Below are positions 22,564 through 36,239 of a stretch of 64,000 bases of DNA, one piece after another. Origin of the DNA: Epiperipatus broadwayi (taxonomy: Eukaryota; Onychophora; Udeonychophora; Euonychophora; Peripatidae); assembly GCA_028023455.1 (NCBI GenBank), contig JAQFVV010000012.1:12282864-12346863 (forward strand), in the 5' to 3' direction. How positions within the stretch are numbered: the stretch's first letter is position 1; each line of letters begins with the position of its first letter. Below the pieces are notes generated by a model. The model was not told where the DNA came from. It saw only the letters and a program-made list of their open reading frames with translations, and ran no database searches. Both the position numbers and the translations under genes were made by a program.

Positions 22564-24190
22564 GTAAAGAATTATTTATACACATAATAATAATCTCTAG
22601 ATATACACTACACAATACCAGATTATATTCTAGGCAATTCGGTTAATGTATTGGAAGTTTATAACCTCTAGTTAATAAAGATCAGTGTTTTTTCTTTAGT
22701 TATTATTTGTTTATTTATTATAATGTATTTAATAAATCTTTTTTTTTTTTAAAATGTATATTGTTTTGTAATATTTTTAAGCTGTACAATATAAATTCTT
22801 GTGCAGAATTCTCCTTATATAAGGTAAGCATATAATTATATGAACAATAAATAGCTCCAATATAATTTATTCTTAAAATTTAATATAAATGATATATAGT
22901 AAAGGTAAAAAGTAGAAGGTAAATGTGAAGTACAGTACAGTAAAGTGATTTTGAAATTTATTTATTTTTTTCCTAATTATAACACTAGTAAATTTTCTAT
23001 TATTTTCTCTTAAAAAAAGTTAAGTAGTATAAATTTAATAATTATTTTAAAATAATGGCTGAATAATCATAAAAATTTCCTATCAGAGGATTCTACTTGA
23101 AGCTTAATTTAAAATTAGAATGATTTTTGTGGAACATGATAATAATCATTTAAATGTTGGAATAATATGCTCTAAATACTGATGAAAATTTAACAACAGG
23201 ACTGAAGAAAACATATATAAGAACATTAAATTTTATATAACTAATATGCTTAGTGAGAATGAACATTTATTTTTAATAAATTTGTCTCATTATAATGAAA
23301 TAAATTTGCCAACATTAACTGTTTCAGATTCAGGCACTATACTAAATTTTTAAAAAAACATCTGAGAAACAATTTTCACAATAACTTCAGTTTTAATTAT
23401 GTTAGAGCAAAAAAATTTACATTAATAGAAACTAGAAAAACTAAGGAAAAAAGAAATGTCAACATCCAATATAATTATTATTTTATTGTTTGTTCATAAT
23501 TTCTAATTCATCATTAACTAAGTTTAAATTACATCTTCAGTGAGAATTTCTTTGTATTCCTCACAAAATTATTTTTCAAACTATATATAATATGTCTTAT
23601 CTGAGATAATTCATAGCTTCAGAATCTCCAAAAGTATTCGCATAAGAATTCTTCATTTTTATCTTGTACCCCAAAAGTTATCAAAACTCAAAAGTGTCTA
23701 TAAGAAAAAGATTCATCCTAATAAAAGATACAAGCAAATCATTTCCAGAAGATAGATATGCATTTATCATCATAGAAATTGGCTTCTTGTCTATCTAAAG
23801 CTAGAAATAGCAGGCTACTGTCTGTATCACTGATAAAATTAGTTTCATCTCTTCATTTTATATTTTTTGTGTATATCAGTGATGTTTATATCTTTATGTA
23901 CACTAGTGATGTTTATATTCTTTATGCATACCAGTGTTGCTATCTTGTTATATTTATTGTATCACATAGATATAATTTATTTGCATACAGTCCATTTGTT
24001 AGCTATAGACTTTGATGAAAGATTTGGAAAAACTAGTGACTCCACAGATGAGTATCAAGGCATAGACAAGAATCAGAATTTGATTCTTTGCTTGCATATG
24101 CAATTTTCTGTACATTTGATTATTAGTTTTGTAAATCATTATTTGTTATACAACATGCAAGAGTAAACACAAACACACCATATAAACATA
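22564..24190. other. AT-rich stretch, no gene recognised
   Basis: Overlapping open frames at 23,779-24,166 are built on a short tandem phrase (AGTGATGTTTATAT, twice, and a variant) and are not supported as a gene. Nothing else stands out. Confidence 0.4.
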
Positions 24191-24194
24191 ATAA

Positions 24195-24555
24195 ATAATA
24201 CATTATTAAACCTTTTGAGAATCATTATTTTTATAAAATAAGTTTATTTTTATATATGTGGATTATATATTAGAACACACAAACTTACTGTACATATGAA
24301 TTCATATGAGCATAAATAAATATAGAATTTATATACATACCCACCAATACAAACCCAATAAATCATTTTTCAAATAATAAATTATTAAACCTTTTGAGAA
24401 TCAATATTTTTATGAAATAAGTTTATTTTTATGAAATAAGTTGATTATCATTGCACATATGAATTCATATGAGCATAAATAAATATAGAATTTATATAGA
24501 CACACACCACTATAAATGCAAATTAATAAAAATTAAATCATTTTTTCAAATAATT
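24195..24555. repeat. Tandem duplication, about 179-bp unit, two units
   Basis: ATTATTAAACCTTTTGAGAA starts both units, at about 24,202 and 24,381. Both continue with TTTTTAT...AAATAAGTTTATTTTTAT, then ACATATGAATTCATATGAGC, then AAATATAGAATTTATATA and a CAC-rich end. Identity is high over most of the unit. Non-coding. Confidence 0.8.
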
Positions 24556-26049
24556 AAAATATTATTCAAAAAATTAAAAAATTAAAATGATATACTTATG
24601 AGCCCAAAATTCTATGATTACATTTAGACTCCATGGAAGGACTTGTTTGTGAATCAGTGTATTTTTAATCTGATAAAAGGTATTTTTAGGCTGATAAAAG
24701 TTTTTTGTCTTTATCGCTTTATGGAAATTATAAAATTGACCCCCCCAAAAAAAAATTAAATGTGCTGGTCACAAAAAAAAAATTAATAAAAATTTCAATT
24801 TTCATTCGATTTTTTTTTTAAAGACAATATTAGTAAGCTATGTAAAAGATGTATAAAATGCCCATATTTATGTTGATGTCATGCTTATAGTTTTTACATC
24901 ATTAAAAAAGGAACAACATTTTGCCCAATCAATTAAAATGAGCAAGTCACCCGCTTATTGAGCAGAAGCAGTTAATAAAGAGGTAATGAATATTTATAAA
25001 AAATTATTTTTATAATGCTATTAAGCTTGAGAAAAAGAAAAGTTAACATTCTGCATTAAAGTTTAAAAACTAAATTAAAATTATTTTTTATGATGTGCTA
25101 GAATATCTATTTGTTACATGAATGTGAATAACACATCTTATATTTAATTTATCTTTAAAGTTAAAGATGTGTTTAAATGTTTTATGTTTGTAAAAGGATT
25201 TACTTGGGATAAAATAATAAATAATCTATATGCTTTGAAATGATTTTATCTAAAATAAATTAACTATAATGCATCTATTCTGAGGATTTATATTATTTTA
25301 TTTAATTAATGCTTGGATGGTAAAGCTATCATGTTACCTAATGAAAGTAACTAAAGAAAATATTTGTATTTTTGAAAAGAATAAAACTCTTGAATATTTT
25401 TAAAAGGAAATATCTACCTTCAATTAATGAAATATGGATGTCTGCTAAAAATGTAATAGATGAATAAATATCATGTTATATAATATCCTACCAATGCTTT
25501 GACTGATGGAAATGTAAAATATTATATGCAAGTCATAATTATCATGATGTTCATTATATATAATAGTCTGAATGAGTGGAATATACATACATAATAAAAC
25601 ATCTTATTTTAATAAAAGATTATTAATTATTATTTATTTAAAATATTGTATGCCTGAATAGATAGATGTTCAGAGAAAAGATTGAATTGAATAATCATCT
25701 TTACAGGAGGCCCAATATTTTTCACAGATTCTGCAGGATTAATTTTTGTTATTTATGTTTTATAAAATGGTGCCAGGAGAATAAATTTTTTTCAAAACTG
25801 TCTACTCATAACTAGGCAATAGTGGATGAATATTTAAAAGCACTGAACAGAGGAAGATTTCTGAGAAGCATTAAACTTACAAGTAGAAGAGAGATTTTTT
25901 TATAACTTTTAAAAAATTTTCTCATTATTATTTTTTTTAATGTTAGTAATTTAAAATAGCATTTAAACTAATTTGTTTTTATGTATATTTTAAAAGTTTA
26001 ATCTTAAGATAGGTTAGTTTTTTTATTATTAAGTTAAATAAAGAAAAAT
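24556..26049. other. AT-rich stretch, no gene recognised
   Basis: Long A/T runs, with a short C-run followed by A-run at 24,739-24,755. I see no coding, RNA or transposon feature. Confidence 0.4.
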
Positions 26050-26590
26050 GGGTTTAAAGGTTGGAGACAATTTGAAAGAGATATTGAATTCTATCTTTCT
26101 CAGCATTTATGTAAAAATAAAGCTTGATATTGGGCTATTGGTAAAGCTCCATCTAGTGATCATAAAATGCAAGCTATAAGCAAGTTACAAAATTTATAAC
26201 TTGTTTTGTTTATCATAAATGTACTGTTGGGGTTTTTTGCAATGATATAGATTGCAGAGGCTTTTACTATATGGTGAAACTGAACTGAATTCAGATCCAT
26301 ATAGCTATCTAGTTTATTTGACTGGATTTAAAGATATTTACATATCTGAAAAATTCATGCTTTCAGGCTGATAAAAACATGTTTGATAAATGCTGATTGC
26401 AGAGTTGGTGTTTAGATCTAGTTTCTAGTCTTCCTACCCTTTACTGACATGAGTCAACTAGCTCCAAACCATGGTTTAAAGATTGGAGACAATTTGAAAG
26501 AGATATTGAATTCTATCTCTCTCAGCGTTTATGTAAACAAAGCTTGATAGTGGGCTATTGGTAAAGCTCCATCTAGTGATATATATATAT
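26050..26590. repeat. Direct duplication of a 115-bp block around a family HH-1-like spacer
   Basis: The block GGTTTAAAGGTTGGAGACAA...CATCTAGTGAT at 26,050-26,163 is repeated at about 26,473-26,580 with few changes (period about 423). The spacer contains ACTGAATTCAGATCCATATA near 26,284, resembling GAATTGAGTTCAGACCCATA of the hammerhead element at 59.7-61.0 kb. Near 26,415-26,470 the minus strand has a diverged AGTAAAGGGT...GAAACTAGATC. This looks like an old tandem of the same family. The second block ends in an (AT)n run. Confidence 0.5.
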
Positions 26591-26599
26591 ATATATTGT

Positions 26600-27640
26600 A
26601 CTGGAGAAAAGCTTTGGATTTGCACACACTGACCACAAGAGTGCCACTAATCTGAAAATCAGGACTAGACATTTATTTTAAGGGTGGACAGGATATGCGA
26701 ATCGAATGCACTAGACTAGCTCAATCAAACAAATGAGATCTATGTTTTATTCAGAGAATTGGAAAGGTAGCAACAGAAAACAAAATCAACTAAGTAAAAA
26801 GGAATAAATATTTTATTAGCAGCATGGATAAATAAACATAAATCTAAATAATAATCTTTAAAGCACACTTAAAATATGTACTACACGTACATTCGTCAAA
26901 ATTAAACTAAAATATTTTGTATGGCTTTGAGAGCGATTTCTTGTGCATGAAAGAGTGCAAAATACTGACAGTAGCAGAAGTATTAGTAAGTACACAGTGA
27001 TCTCATGTAAGAAAAGGGAGATTAGCTTCCTGCTTATAACCCATAGTTAGGAAAAGGCTGGATCTCCGTATTTGAGATTTATGCAAGCTTATGTCAAAAC
27101 AGAAGAAATGTGAAGGTAGCTTCCAAAACATTAATAATAATAAAGAGTGTTGAAAGTTATTACTTTCAATCGATTGACCTCCCTCTGAGTGAGACAGGCT
27201 AGGAGCTCATGATCTACCTATTGAGAGGGTTAAAACGATCATATGTGCCCCTAATAAATGAATTGGAAGCTTGAAGAAATAAAACTAAAAACTATTATAT
27301 TCCATAATAATCTATTATAAATAATTAGAGTTTCTCGACATAAGTAGAATAATAAAATGGGTCATGAGCCAGAAGTCAATTAAAATAGTCTGTAATATCC
27401 AGACTGCATTCTATAATAAAAAGGAATGTGAGATTATAAATAAAACTATACTATTTTACTTACTAAGACTTAAATAGGATGGACAGTAATAGGTTTGAAA
27501 CTAGCACTCATTAAAAAGAAAAAAAATATCAAGCACACAGAAAACGAATTACATAAGATACAACTTAAAAAAAAAACATATTTAAAAAAGAAAATAAATC
27601 TAAGACAAAAAAATTATTTAAATTGTGGAACATAAGGTAC
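26600..27640. other. Moderately AT-rich stretch of unknown origin
   Basis: Base composition is somewhat more balanced than the neighbours from 26,600 to 27,260. The phrase GCACTAGAC(T) occurs near 26,707 and again at 27,665, hinting at repeats. No reading frame or motif was recognised. Confidence 0.3.
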
Positions 27641-28095
27641 CTTAATAATTTGGTTAAATGCTAGTGCACTAGACTTTTTGAATATGATCCATTAATCTGG
27701 ATTCCCTGATGGTAGGCTTGGGCAAATCGGTTAATGGTTTCTTTGTAGCCAGTTTTTATGGCATTATAGGCAGTTAATGGGGACGCAAGATGTCTGAACC
27801 TGTCCTGGTGAGAATCTTAGCACATCATGGTAGGAGAAAATATTCTTGCTGTAGATTTAGCATTCATTTTAAACAGAATTGCTGAATCAGCTTTGCTTTC
27901 CGAATATGCAGGAATTGTTCTCTCTTAGTTTTGCAGGAATAGTAAGTATCAGAAGTTGTGCCTGTATCAGAGTTTGTGCAATTCTCCTCCAGAGTTGGTG
28001 TCTGTCTCCACCTATCTGGTGCAAGTATCTCAGAGTTAGTGAAAGATAAACCAATGGCCTGATTAAGCCTGTTATAGCTGAATCATATCTCAACC
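27641..28095. other. GC-richer block of unknown identity
   Basis: About 450 bases clearly less AT-rich than the surroundings. The longest frame is 68 codons on the minus strand (27,887-28,093), containing YLHQIGGDRHQLWRRIAQTL, which I cannot assign to a family. No stop-free frame spans the block. It may be a retroelement remnant or a host exon or lncRNA. Confidence 0.3.
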
Positions 28096-31000
28096 AATTA
28101 CAAAACTTTTTCTTTTTAATTAAAATTTAAAAATTCTCTATCTAGCTAACAATAATTATCTAATTAACGAAATAAATTGCCCATTACAGATCTAGGAATT
28201 AACTAATGAAAAATTCTTTTCTTTTTGTTTTCTTTCTTTTTAATTATTCTTATCAATCTAAATCCCAAATCTGAAAAGCAATTTATTTATACAATTTACT
28301 TTTACATAAATTTAAAAAAAAAAGTAATCTTAGTTTTCTTTTTTTTTTTCAAATCAAAATTAAAAACCAATATAACTGTGGTATTAAAATATAATTGCCA
28401 GGTACGTACATATATATTTGTACAAACATAAAAAAAACAGCAAAACTTTTAATCAAGTTTTATAAAGAAAATCGACATTTATAAATTTATTTTTATCCCT
28501 GTAACACTTCAACTTTGTAATAGTGTTTTAAACATCTATTACAATATATATATATGTGTGTGCCTAGATTAGAGCTGTATATTACAGTATATATATAAAA
28601 AAGACGTTTATTGATCTTATTTAATTTCATTTGACTTGATTTATAATTAAGGTAGGTATTTAAGTATAATTGTTAACTAGATAATTATGGCAACCTAATA
28701 TTTGAAAATAATATCATTATTTATTATTAATAAATACCATCAAATTATAAATTGATTCTAATCAATTTTAAGGAAAATTATAAATAAGTGTATAAATAAA
28801 TAAATACTGGAAAATAATTAAGTGAAGCATAAAATGAACTACTTGAATAAAATCATTATTATTAATTATTACATGTCCATTATCTTACTACATTTACCAT
28901 AACAACTTACTTGTTACAAAATTAAATATTTAATTTCTCATATATGTTTTTTATTTATTAGTTTAGTGGGATATATATTAAAAAATTATGTATTAAAATT
29001 ATATATCATTAGGTTATAGAAAATGTCATGTGAATTCTTTATTCTTGGTTGTAAATGAAAAATAATATTGAAATTGTAAAACAATTTTATTTTTATTTTT
29101 ACTCTATCCAATATTTTTAAAATATTCATTTTTATTTATTAAATGGAGGCAAATTTTATTAGGCTGAATTGAGTTACCATTGAGTAATATTAGTAATATT
29201 AGTGTCAGCAAAGAGAGATTATAAATAGAACTGAAACACTTTGACTCTAGTTCTTATAACTTTTGTCATTGTCCAGAACTTACGTTTTTATATTCATGTT
29301 TAAAAATTATTAATTTTATTTTAAAAGTGATTAATTTCTAAAATAATAGAAAAATAAAGACTTAAACTGTCTATCCATTCAGATGATGGCAGTTAATTGA
29401 TAAAATTCCAAGAAAAATGGCAGAATGTATTATAAAAGAAAAAAGGAAAAAACCATCAAAATGCTATGTAAGCTATAAACTATTTCATTATTAAAATTTG
29501 GGATTTCATCTATATATTTATTATGAATACAAACTCCATGATGTATTTATGGAAATCAGATTTTTGATCAAAGAATTTTTCAAGATTGAATTTCTATATG
29601 ATATTAAGTATTTGAAATTTCACCTTATTGACTTGGAAAAAATGCTAGCATTTATTACTCACTTGGATCATAGCTGAATTTTGGCAATGGAAGAATATTT
29701 TTTCATATGTCATTGCAAATAAAAGTGAAATATCAGTGTTGTATAATATTGACTCATCTAACTAACTACTCTTTATAAAATAAATTGGACATATATTTGA
29801 ATAAAAAGGCAAGGTATTGGAATAAAAAATCCTTGATTATTATTATTCATGCTTGTCTCTTCTGTACTTCAAGAAGAATCATTTCTCTGCACTTAAATCA
29901 GAAACAAAGAAACTAGGAGGTACAATGAAACAGGGGAGGAAAGAAAAAATGAGACTTTTCACTTGTGTGGTATGATATCTGTGTGTATATTTTTTTTGTT
30001 AAAAAATGTATGTTTGTTCATATTTCTATTTTAAAATATAAGATCAAATAATATGTATATTTCACTATATGATAAGCAATCCACATAATAAAAGGTTGGA
30101 GAGATTTTTTTTAAGTTTAAACTCTTATTTGATGATATAGATTAATTCCTGACTCAAAATTTTTAAATATTCACTTTCTTTTAATTTAACTGAGGAATAG
30201 AATACAATCAATTTTATGTTAGTTTACTTATAACTCATATCAATAGATGACTAAAGTCAATTTTATTTAGTCGTATTTTTGATTATATATTTTATTTAAA
30301 GACTAGGGAAGATATCTTAAAATTTCTACAACAGTTTATATTGTCTATTGTCCTACAACATATTTTGTGATCCATTTATATTTATTTAAGTAATTTATTA
30401 TTACATTATTAATTTTATAGAGTAATGGAGAATCAAATTTATTATATATTAAAAAGACATAGTAGTTGTACTTTTTAACTGGCTATGATTTTAGTAAATT
30501 GCATACATCATTTTTTTATTTTTATTACTATCATTATTAATTCTTATTATAAATTAATAAATTAAAATTTAATTGAAATCTAATAAATCTGTCTAATTAT
30601 TTTTTGATATGTTCAAGGTAATTTTTGATAGTTAAATCTTAATCTAAGATCAAAACTATATCGGTAAGTGAAATAGGATTTTATACATATCTATTTTATT
30701 ATACAATTATTATTTAAATCTAATTAGATATAAATTTTATACTGCCATTATATTGAAATATTTGTTTACTTTACCTGGTTTAATATCAATTGTATAAATA
30801 ATTTCATTAGTTCAAGGTTAATTATTAAGAGCTTATCTTGTCCAGTTATAAAGATCTTAATAGATTTTATTCTGTCATTTGTCAGAATGATCTGTCTTAA
30901 TTGTCTTTAAACTTCTTTGAGGTGGATTGTGAATTTAATTAACTATTAAAATCTAATATCTATCTTTGACTTAAATAAATGCCAATAGTTATTTTATATG

Positions 31001-32600
31001 GTTTAATTGTCATAAAATCCATTTTAATAATTGATTTACAGGAAATTTAAATAGGTGGATAGGAATTGGAATTCAGTAAATATTCAATAGAAACCTACTT
31101 TTTATTTGATATAATTATATGATTGGATGTTAAAAATTTAAGATTACCTAATAGGTTTATTGTTAATGTGTTTTTATTGATAGTGCTTATTTTGATGTAT
31201 AAGCATGTTATTAATTAAGTAATAATAGTAGATTGATGTAAAGTATAACAGAGATAAGTTAATATTATTTAACATGTTTTAAACTAGATATAAAATTGAT
31301 TAATGGTTTATTTTAATTAAACATTAGAGATATTGCAAGTTTATAAAACATTCTCTAAGTGTTATCATAACTATTTATAGACTAGTTTATTTAGTCAGGG
31401 AATATCATTGAATTTTATCATAAGTTTACATTATTATAGTAATTATTGATTAGTAAAGTATATCAGAACATAGTTGTTTATTGATTTGATTTTGGTTTTA
31501 TTCAATTATAAAATAAATGGATATCTTAGGCATACATCATTGTTTAGGACAATGGTATATGATTTCACTGCTTATTGTAGTTAATTTTGGGGTAATGAAT
31601 TGATTTATGATGTTTGAAGTGATAATTTTGTTTGTTTTCTTTTGTCTTAAATGCTATCTGAATAAATTAGATTTTAAATAAAGTTTGTCATCAGTATTTT
31701 ATATTAGTGTAGTGGACAGTCTAAATAATTATATATTCGAAATATGTTACTGCATAGTGTGATCAAAAACTGAGCTAAATAATTTTATACAGGTTATAAT
31801 AGAGTTACTATTTATTGATACAAGTTTTGCTCTGTTATAAATAATATTTAAACTAGAAGAGCATTTCTTTATTATCTTTTTATTTAATTTTGTATCAGTG
31901 ATAACTGGTTGTGTAAAAACCTGTAGGGCAATTTCTTTTGTTTCATTGCAAACACTGACCAAACTGATGGAGAGATAATGGAGTAGAAGATCAATTATTA
32001 TCCTGTTATAATATATATATATATAGCTGTTATATATAATTTTTTATTATTTATTATAATCTATATAGAAGAAAGCATAGTAATGCACTTCATCAATTTT
32101 CATTTTTGATAAGTTAAAATGTCACACATATGTAATTTTCATATAGAAAATTAAAATGATTCTGCTATTAAAATTTTGAGAAAATGTAAAAGTTTTATTT
32201 TAAAAAAATGTTATACTATATGGTCATTAGTTTCTTGAAAGTACACTAACTATTGTCCAAAAATTAAATTACTGATTGAAGATATTCTTATAAAAATTTA
32301 ATTTATTTAATTATTCAGATTTCTGGTTTTCACAGAAATTATTATTACATCTGATTGACTGATACATAAGCATTTTTAAGGCACAGCTGTCAAATGTTTC
32401 AGCCTTTCACGTTATTATTAAAGAAAATTATAAATGCAATTTAAATTTTTTTTATGTTAAATGCTTGTCGTGTTGGTTTAAAATGTCTAAATGAAATCCT
32501 AAAGAATTTTGGGTGAAAAGCAGCATGGATAGCAAGGCATAGATGTTTTATTTTATAATGGCTAACTTAATTGTGTAGTTATATTTTGGACTGATTTTTT
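28096..32600. other. Long AT-rich stretch, no gene recognised
   Basis: About 4.5 kb of A/T-dominated sequence. Open frames at 28,225-28,431 (plus) and 31,747-31,962 (minus) are low complexity or unremarkable. I found no transposon domains, no long inverted repeats and no tRNA. Confidence 0.4.
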
Positions 32601-32604
32601 TTTA

Positions 32605-32780
32605 TATGTGTGGGAGATGATGATCTAGACCAACTCATGAGTGCTGGTTCAGCACAAAATACATACATTGGAGAACAGTTATTTTTTCCATGTATATATA
32701 TGATCATGTGTATCAATTGTATGAGAGAGAATGGATAGATAAAGGGAGCTTAAAAGTCTATGCTTAAATCCCTTATAATT
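32605..32780 (+). mobile_element. Solitary fragment of family HH-2 with mutated hammerhead
   Basis: This aligns with the right arm of the 10-kb foldback from AGATGATGATCTAGACCAA to TAAAAGTCTATGCTTAAATC. The ribozyme relic at 32,629-32,672 keeps ACCAA, stem II GTGCT/AGCAC (five perfect pairs) and TTGG. Its core has CTCATGA for CTGATGA and AAAA for GAAA, and the position before the cleavage base is C rather than U. It is inactive, but informative about the ancestral stem II. Confidence 0.7.
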
Positions 32781-34300
32781 ACATAAAAATAATGAGTAAT
32801 AGAATTGTAAAGACATGAGTTTTTTGTAATGGTTAAGCCATTAATTTTATATTATTTGGAATAAACTACATCCCATTGAAATAAAAAATAAAATTGAATA
32901 AATTATAAATGATAATAATTCCCCCCCCCCCCACTCTTCCTAAAATAATTAAAAGTTACACAAATTACACTATATAGGATTCAACTTCTGTTTATTAGTT
33001 TATAATTAAAATCATTATCATTATTGCTTTAATGACTTCATTTAGAAATGCAGAACATACATATCGTATAAAGAAAGATTTTTTATTCAAACAATATAAA
33101 CATTTAGTATAAAGGTAAATATTTTCTGTATGAAGCACATGTAGATATATTGTAAGTCATTAGTTATACAAATTCATTATTTTTACTTCAAACATGATAT
33201 AGAAAAATCTTTCAAAATAGGTGTATGTGTAATTTAACATATATATCACTGCTAAACCTACACAAAGATTGAGGATAACCTTCTTAGATGTGTGTATATA
33301 AGTGCATCACTCATCTATACACAAATAAAGGAGCATAAATATCAATAAATATGCAAACATAATTCTTAAACCAAATTTAAATTTCATATGATGTAAAATT
33401 AGAATTTAATAAAACTGATGAATTATACCTTTTTGTAGGTGGCTTTTCTATGTGTAGATAACATAAACAGGTTTCTCTGGGCATAGTGGCTCAGAGATTC
33501 CTGTCTCTGAAAAATGAGAAGCCACAGTGCATATCACATAAACAAAAATATCTACTTTCAAAATACCTAAAATATATTGTGTTATCAGAAGAGTAAAGAC
33601 ATATTGCTACCTTACAATATCGATTAATTATAAATTTATTTAAAGCACAATGTGTACTTAATCAGTGAAGTATTGAATGGCTTCACGCTCTCAGATCTAA
33701 CTGCTTCAGCTTTACCTATTCATATAGAAAGTAAGTTGAAGTAAAGAAGTGTTCCCCTCTTTTCTTCCAATGCCTAAGCTTGTGATTAAGACCTGTAGAG
33801 GTCCCTACCTTCGCATTTTTAACAGCACAAGCTTTAAGTTTATCACCTTGGTAAATGTTGATTAAGAGGTTGCAACTTATATTATGTTCAATGTTTGAAC
33901 ATCCATGCTGATAATTGTTTTTATAAAATTTAAATCAGTTATAATTTTTTGAAAGTATCATAGATTTTGATATATGTCTGAGGATTTCTGAAACGAGTTT
34001 AGACTTTTTCATGTATCCAAATTCTTGCAGTCTTGCTGGTGTTGTTAAGCTACTTTTTATTAGAAAATAAAAATTCCCAAATAATTTTGATTTTTTTTTA
34101 TGAGCATTAATATTCTGACCATAAAACAAAAATTTGAATTACCCACAGCAACTTTTGTTATTTGTATTTTTTTATAGTTATAATTGATAGAATACTGATA
34201 AATTATTCTGAAATTTTTTTTTAATCTATCGAATATGTAAATAAATATGTGTATATTTTATACTTTTTTAATTTAATTTGTTGTTAGCATATATATATAT
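32781..34300. other. AT-rich stretch with a GC-richer patch and a strong hairpin
   Basis: A poly-C run lies at 32,922-32,933. At 33,481-33,530 a nested hairpin pairs GTGGCT with AGCCAC and AGAGA with TCTCT. The patch 33,660-33,860 is less AT-rich (phrases GCTTCACGCTCTCAGATC and CCTGTAGAGGTCCCTACC) with no open frame. The 64-codon frame at 33,935-34,129 (minus) has no recognised motif. Confidence 0.3.
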
Positions 34301-34301
34301 A

Positions 34302-34377
34302 TTTCCATGTGTCAAAGCATCGACCGGGAAGCAAAACCCGGGCAACTGTGCTGACCTTTCGACCACCAACGCTTGAC
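34302..34377 (-). mobile_element. tRNA-derived SINE, minus strand, short copy
   Basis: On the minus strand it reads CAAGCGTTGGTGGTCGAAAG (A-box-like head), then a shortened middle, then CCCGGTCGATGCTTTGACAC. Both ends match the copy at 6,269-6,391, but the body is about 35 bases shorter, and the B-box region is CCCGGGTTTTGCTTCCCGG. TA-rich sequence sits at its 3' side. Confidence 0.7.
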
Positions 34378-35517
34378 TAGCATTACATTTTTAGATGTGT
34401 TTATTAAAGTTATGTAAAGTTTAAAATGTAAAAAATATAAAATGTTAATTATTTAAATAATTTATTCAGAAATATTGATTTTAAAATATTCATTAAAAAT
34501 GAAAAGATATTTTTAGAAAGATGTTAACATTCTATTCTTATTTGTTTGCTTTTTTATGTTGTTGCTTTTGTATTTTATGATGACATTATATCTATTTCAG
34601 CAATTCAAATCGTTTTGGCTTTTCCCTATATGAAATGCAAATAAATAACCACCTTGGTGATAACTACTCAGAGCAATTCATTATGCATGTTTTATTTTTG
34701 TCGTTGTTGTTTTTCCAACTGCGAGACAAATTTTATCATTGATCCTCGTTACCGATTGACAAATTACTTCTGAAACATTTTTATTGTTTCATTATACTGA
34801 TGACTTTAAATTATAAAATTGCAAACTAATTCTCTTGCTGTCTACTGTTTTTTTTTTTTAATTAGTTTTTATTTATCGACATTTAGAAAAGTTTTTTTTT
34901 TTTTTAATTTAGCCTATATTATTTTTCTTTTTTTTTTTGTGAAAGAGAGAAAACATAATTTTATCGGTTATTGTTTAATTTAACTATAAGATGGCTTTTA
35001 AAAAAAAACTATAGAATTAATAAAACAATCCTTTTATATATATTGTGTTATTTTCTACCTCAGTTAATTTCCTTGCAAAAAATATTCTATTTTAAATATA
35101 TTATAATTTAAAAGCCTCTTTGTTAACATGATTTTTCAATTTTGTAAATGTATTGATTTTAAAATTAAAATTCAACATTTTAATGCAAATTATATATCCA
35201 TATACACAAAAGTATTTGAAAAGAGTGGGGAAAAAATCATTTTTGAAAAAAAACAAAATAAATAAAAAATTGCATTATCTACATTTTTGAAAACAAAAAC
35301 ATTCTAAAAGTAACTATAATAAAATTTTAAAAAGAATATAAGAATATGATATTATATAATGTGTTTTCCTAAAATAGACAGTTACTGATGAATATATGAA
35401 AATAATCTTTAAAATATATGCAATCTGTCTTAGAAAAAATAAATAAATCATTATTATCTATATAGTTCATAATAAGAATCAAAACAATACCAATATATTT
35501 AATATTCAATAATTATA
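34378..35517. other. AT-rich stretch, no gene recognised
   Basis: Poly-A/poly-T-rich sequence with several T-runs of 9-12 bases (34,850-34,940). No coding, RNA or repeat feature could be supported. Confidence 0.4.
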
Positions 35518-35680
35518 TACCTCATCATCATGTTCAACCATTATTAATCAACTTCAGGATGAAGGTCTCTCCAAGTTTAATCCAATTTCTCCAATATCAA
35601 GCCTCTCTTCTTTGCAGTACACAAGAAAACTTTTTCATTTCATCTATCGATCTCACATTTGGTTTCTTTCTATGTCATTT
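35518..35680 (-). pseudogene. RTE 3' end and tail, copy A
   Basis: The 3' UTR reads, on the minus strand, GAGACCTTCATCCTGAAGTT followed by an imperfect TGATGATGA tail at about 35,520-35,535. Copy B ends the same way. The preceding C-terminal coding (Trp/Arg-rich) is too decayed here to translate with confidence. Confidence 0.65.
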
Positions 35681-36239
35681 ACAAACAGTTAGGATCTGGT
35701 TTAAGATTTAAATCCTCCATCTATTATCATCTAATCCAGCAATGTGTAAATCCCATCTCCATTTCAATCTCTTAATTTTTTTTCAATAATGTCAGTAATA
35801 CATGTTTATTCTCTCAACCATGTATTTTATTTTTGATTCCTTTTTGTCACTCCTAATATATTTATCTCCATACTTCACTGAGTAATCTGAAACTCTATAT
35901 TACTATTCTTTTTGTCCCTAAGATCCATAAATAAGAAGTAGTAAACATTTATTTATCATCTTCCTTATTAAACATTTAGACACATTGTCTTTTAATGTTT
36001 TTATTTCTGTCAAAAACACTCCATCCAAATCTGTGATTATTTTCATCCATTATGTTTTCATCTGTATTAATAATTTTACCATGGTATTTATTATTGTTAA
36101 ATTCTTCTAAGTCATCATTATTAATCTTTATATTCTTTTTTTTTTTTTTTTAGAAAATCCATTGAAAATTACTTTAGTTTTTTTAGTATTTATTTTAATT
36201 CTACTTTTTACTTTCATCTGATAACTCTTGCAACATTTC

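Noticed and set aside
26415-26470. Possible hammerhead on the minus strand (AGTAAAGGGT...GAAACTAGATC)
   Set aside because: Resembles the HH-1 unit but lacks CTGATGA and stem II pairing; too diverged to call.
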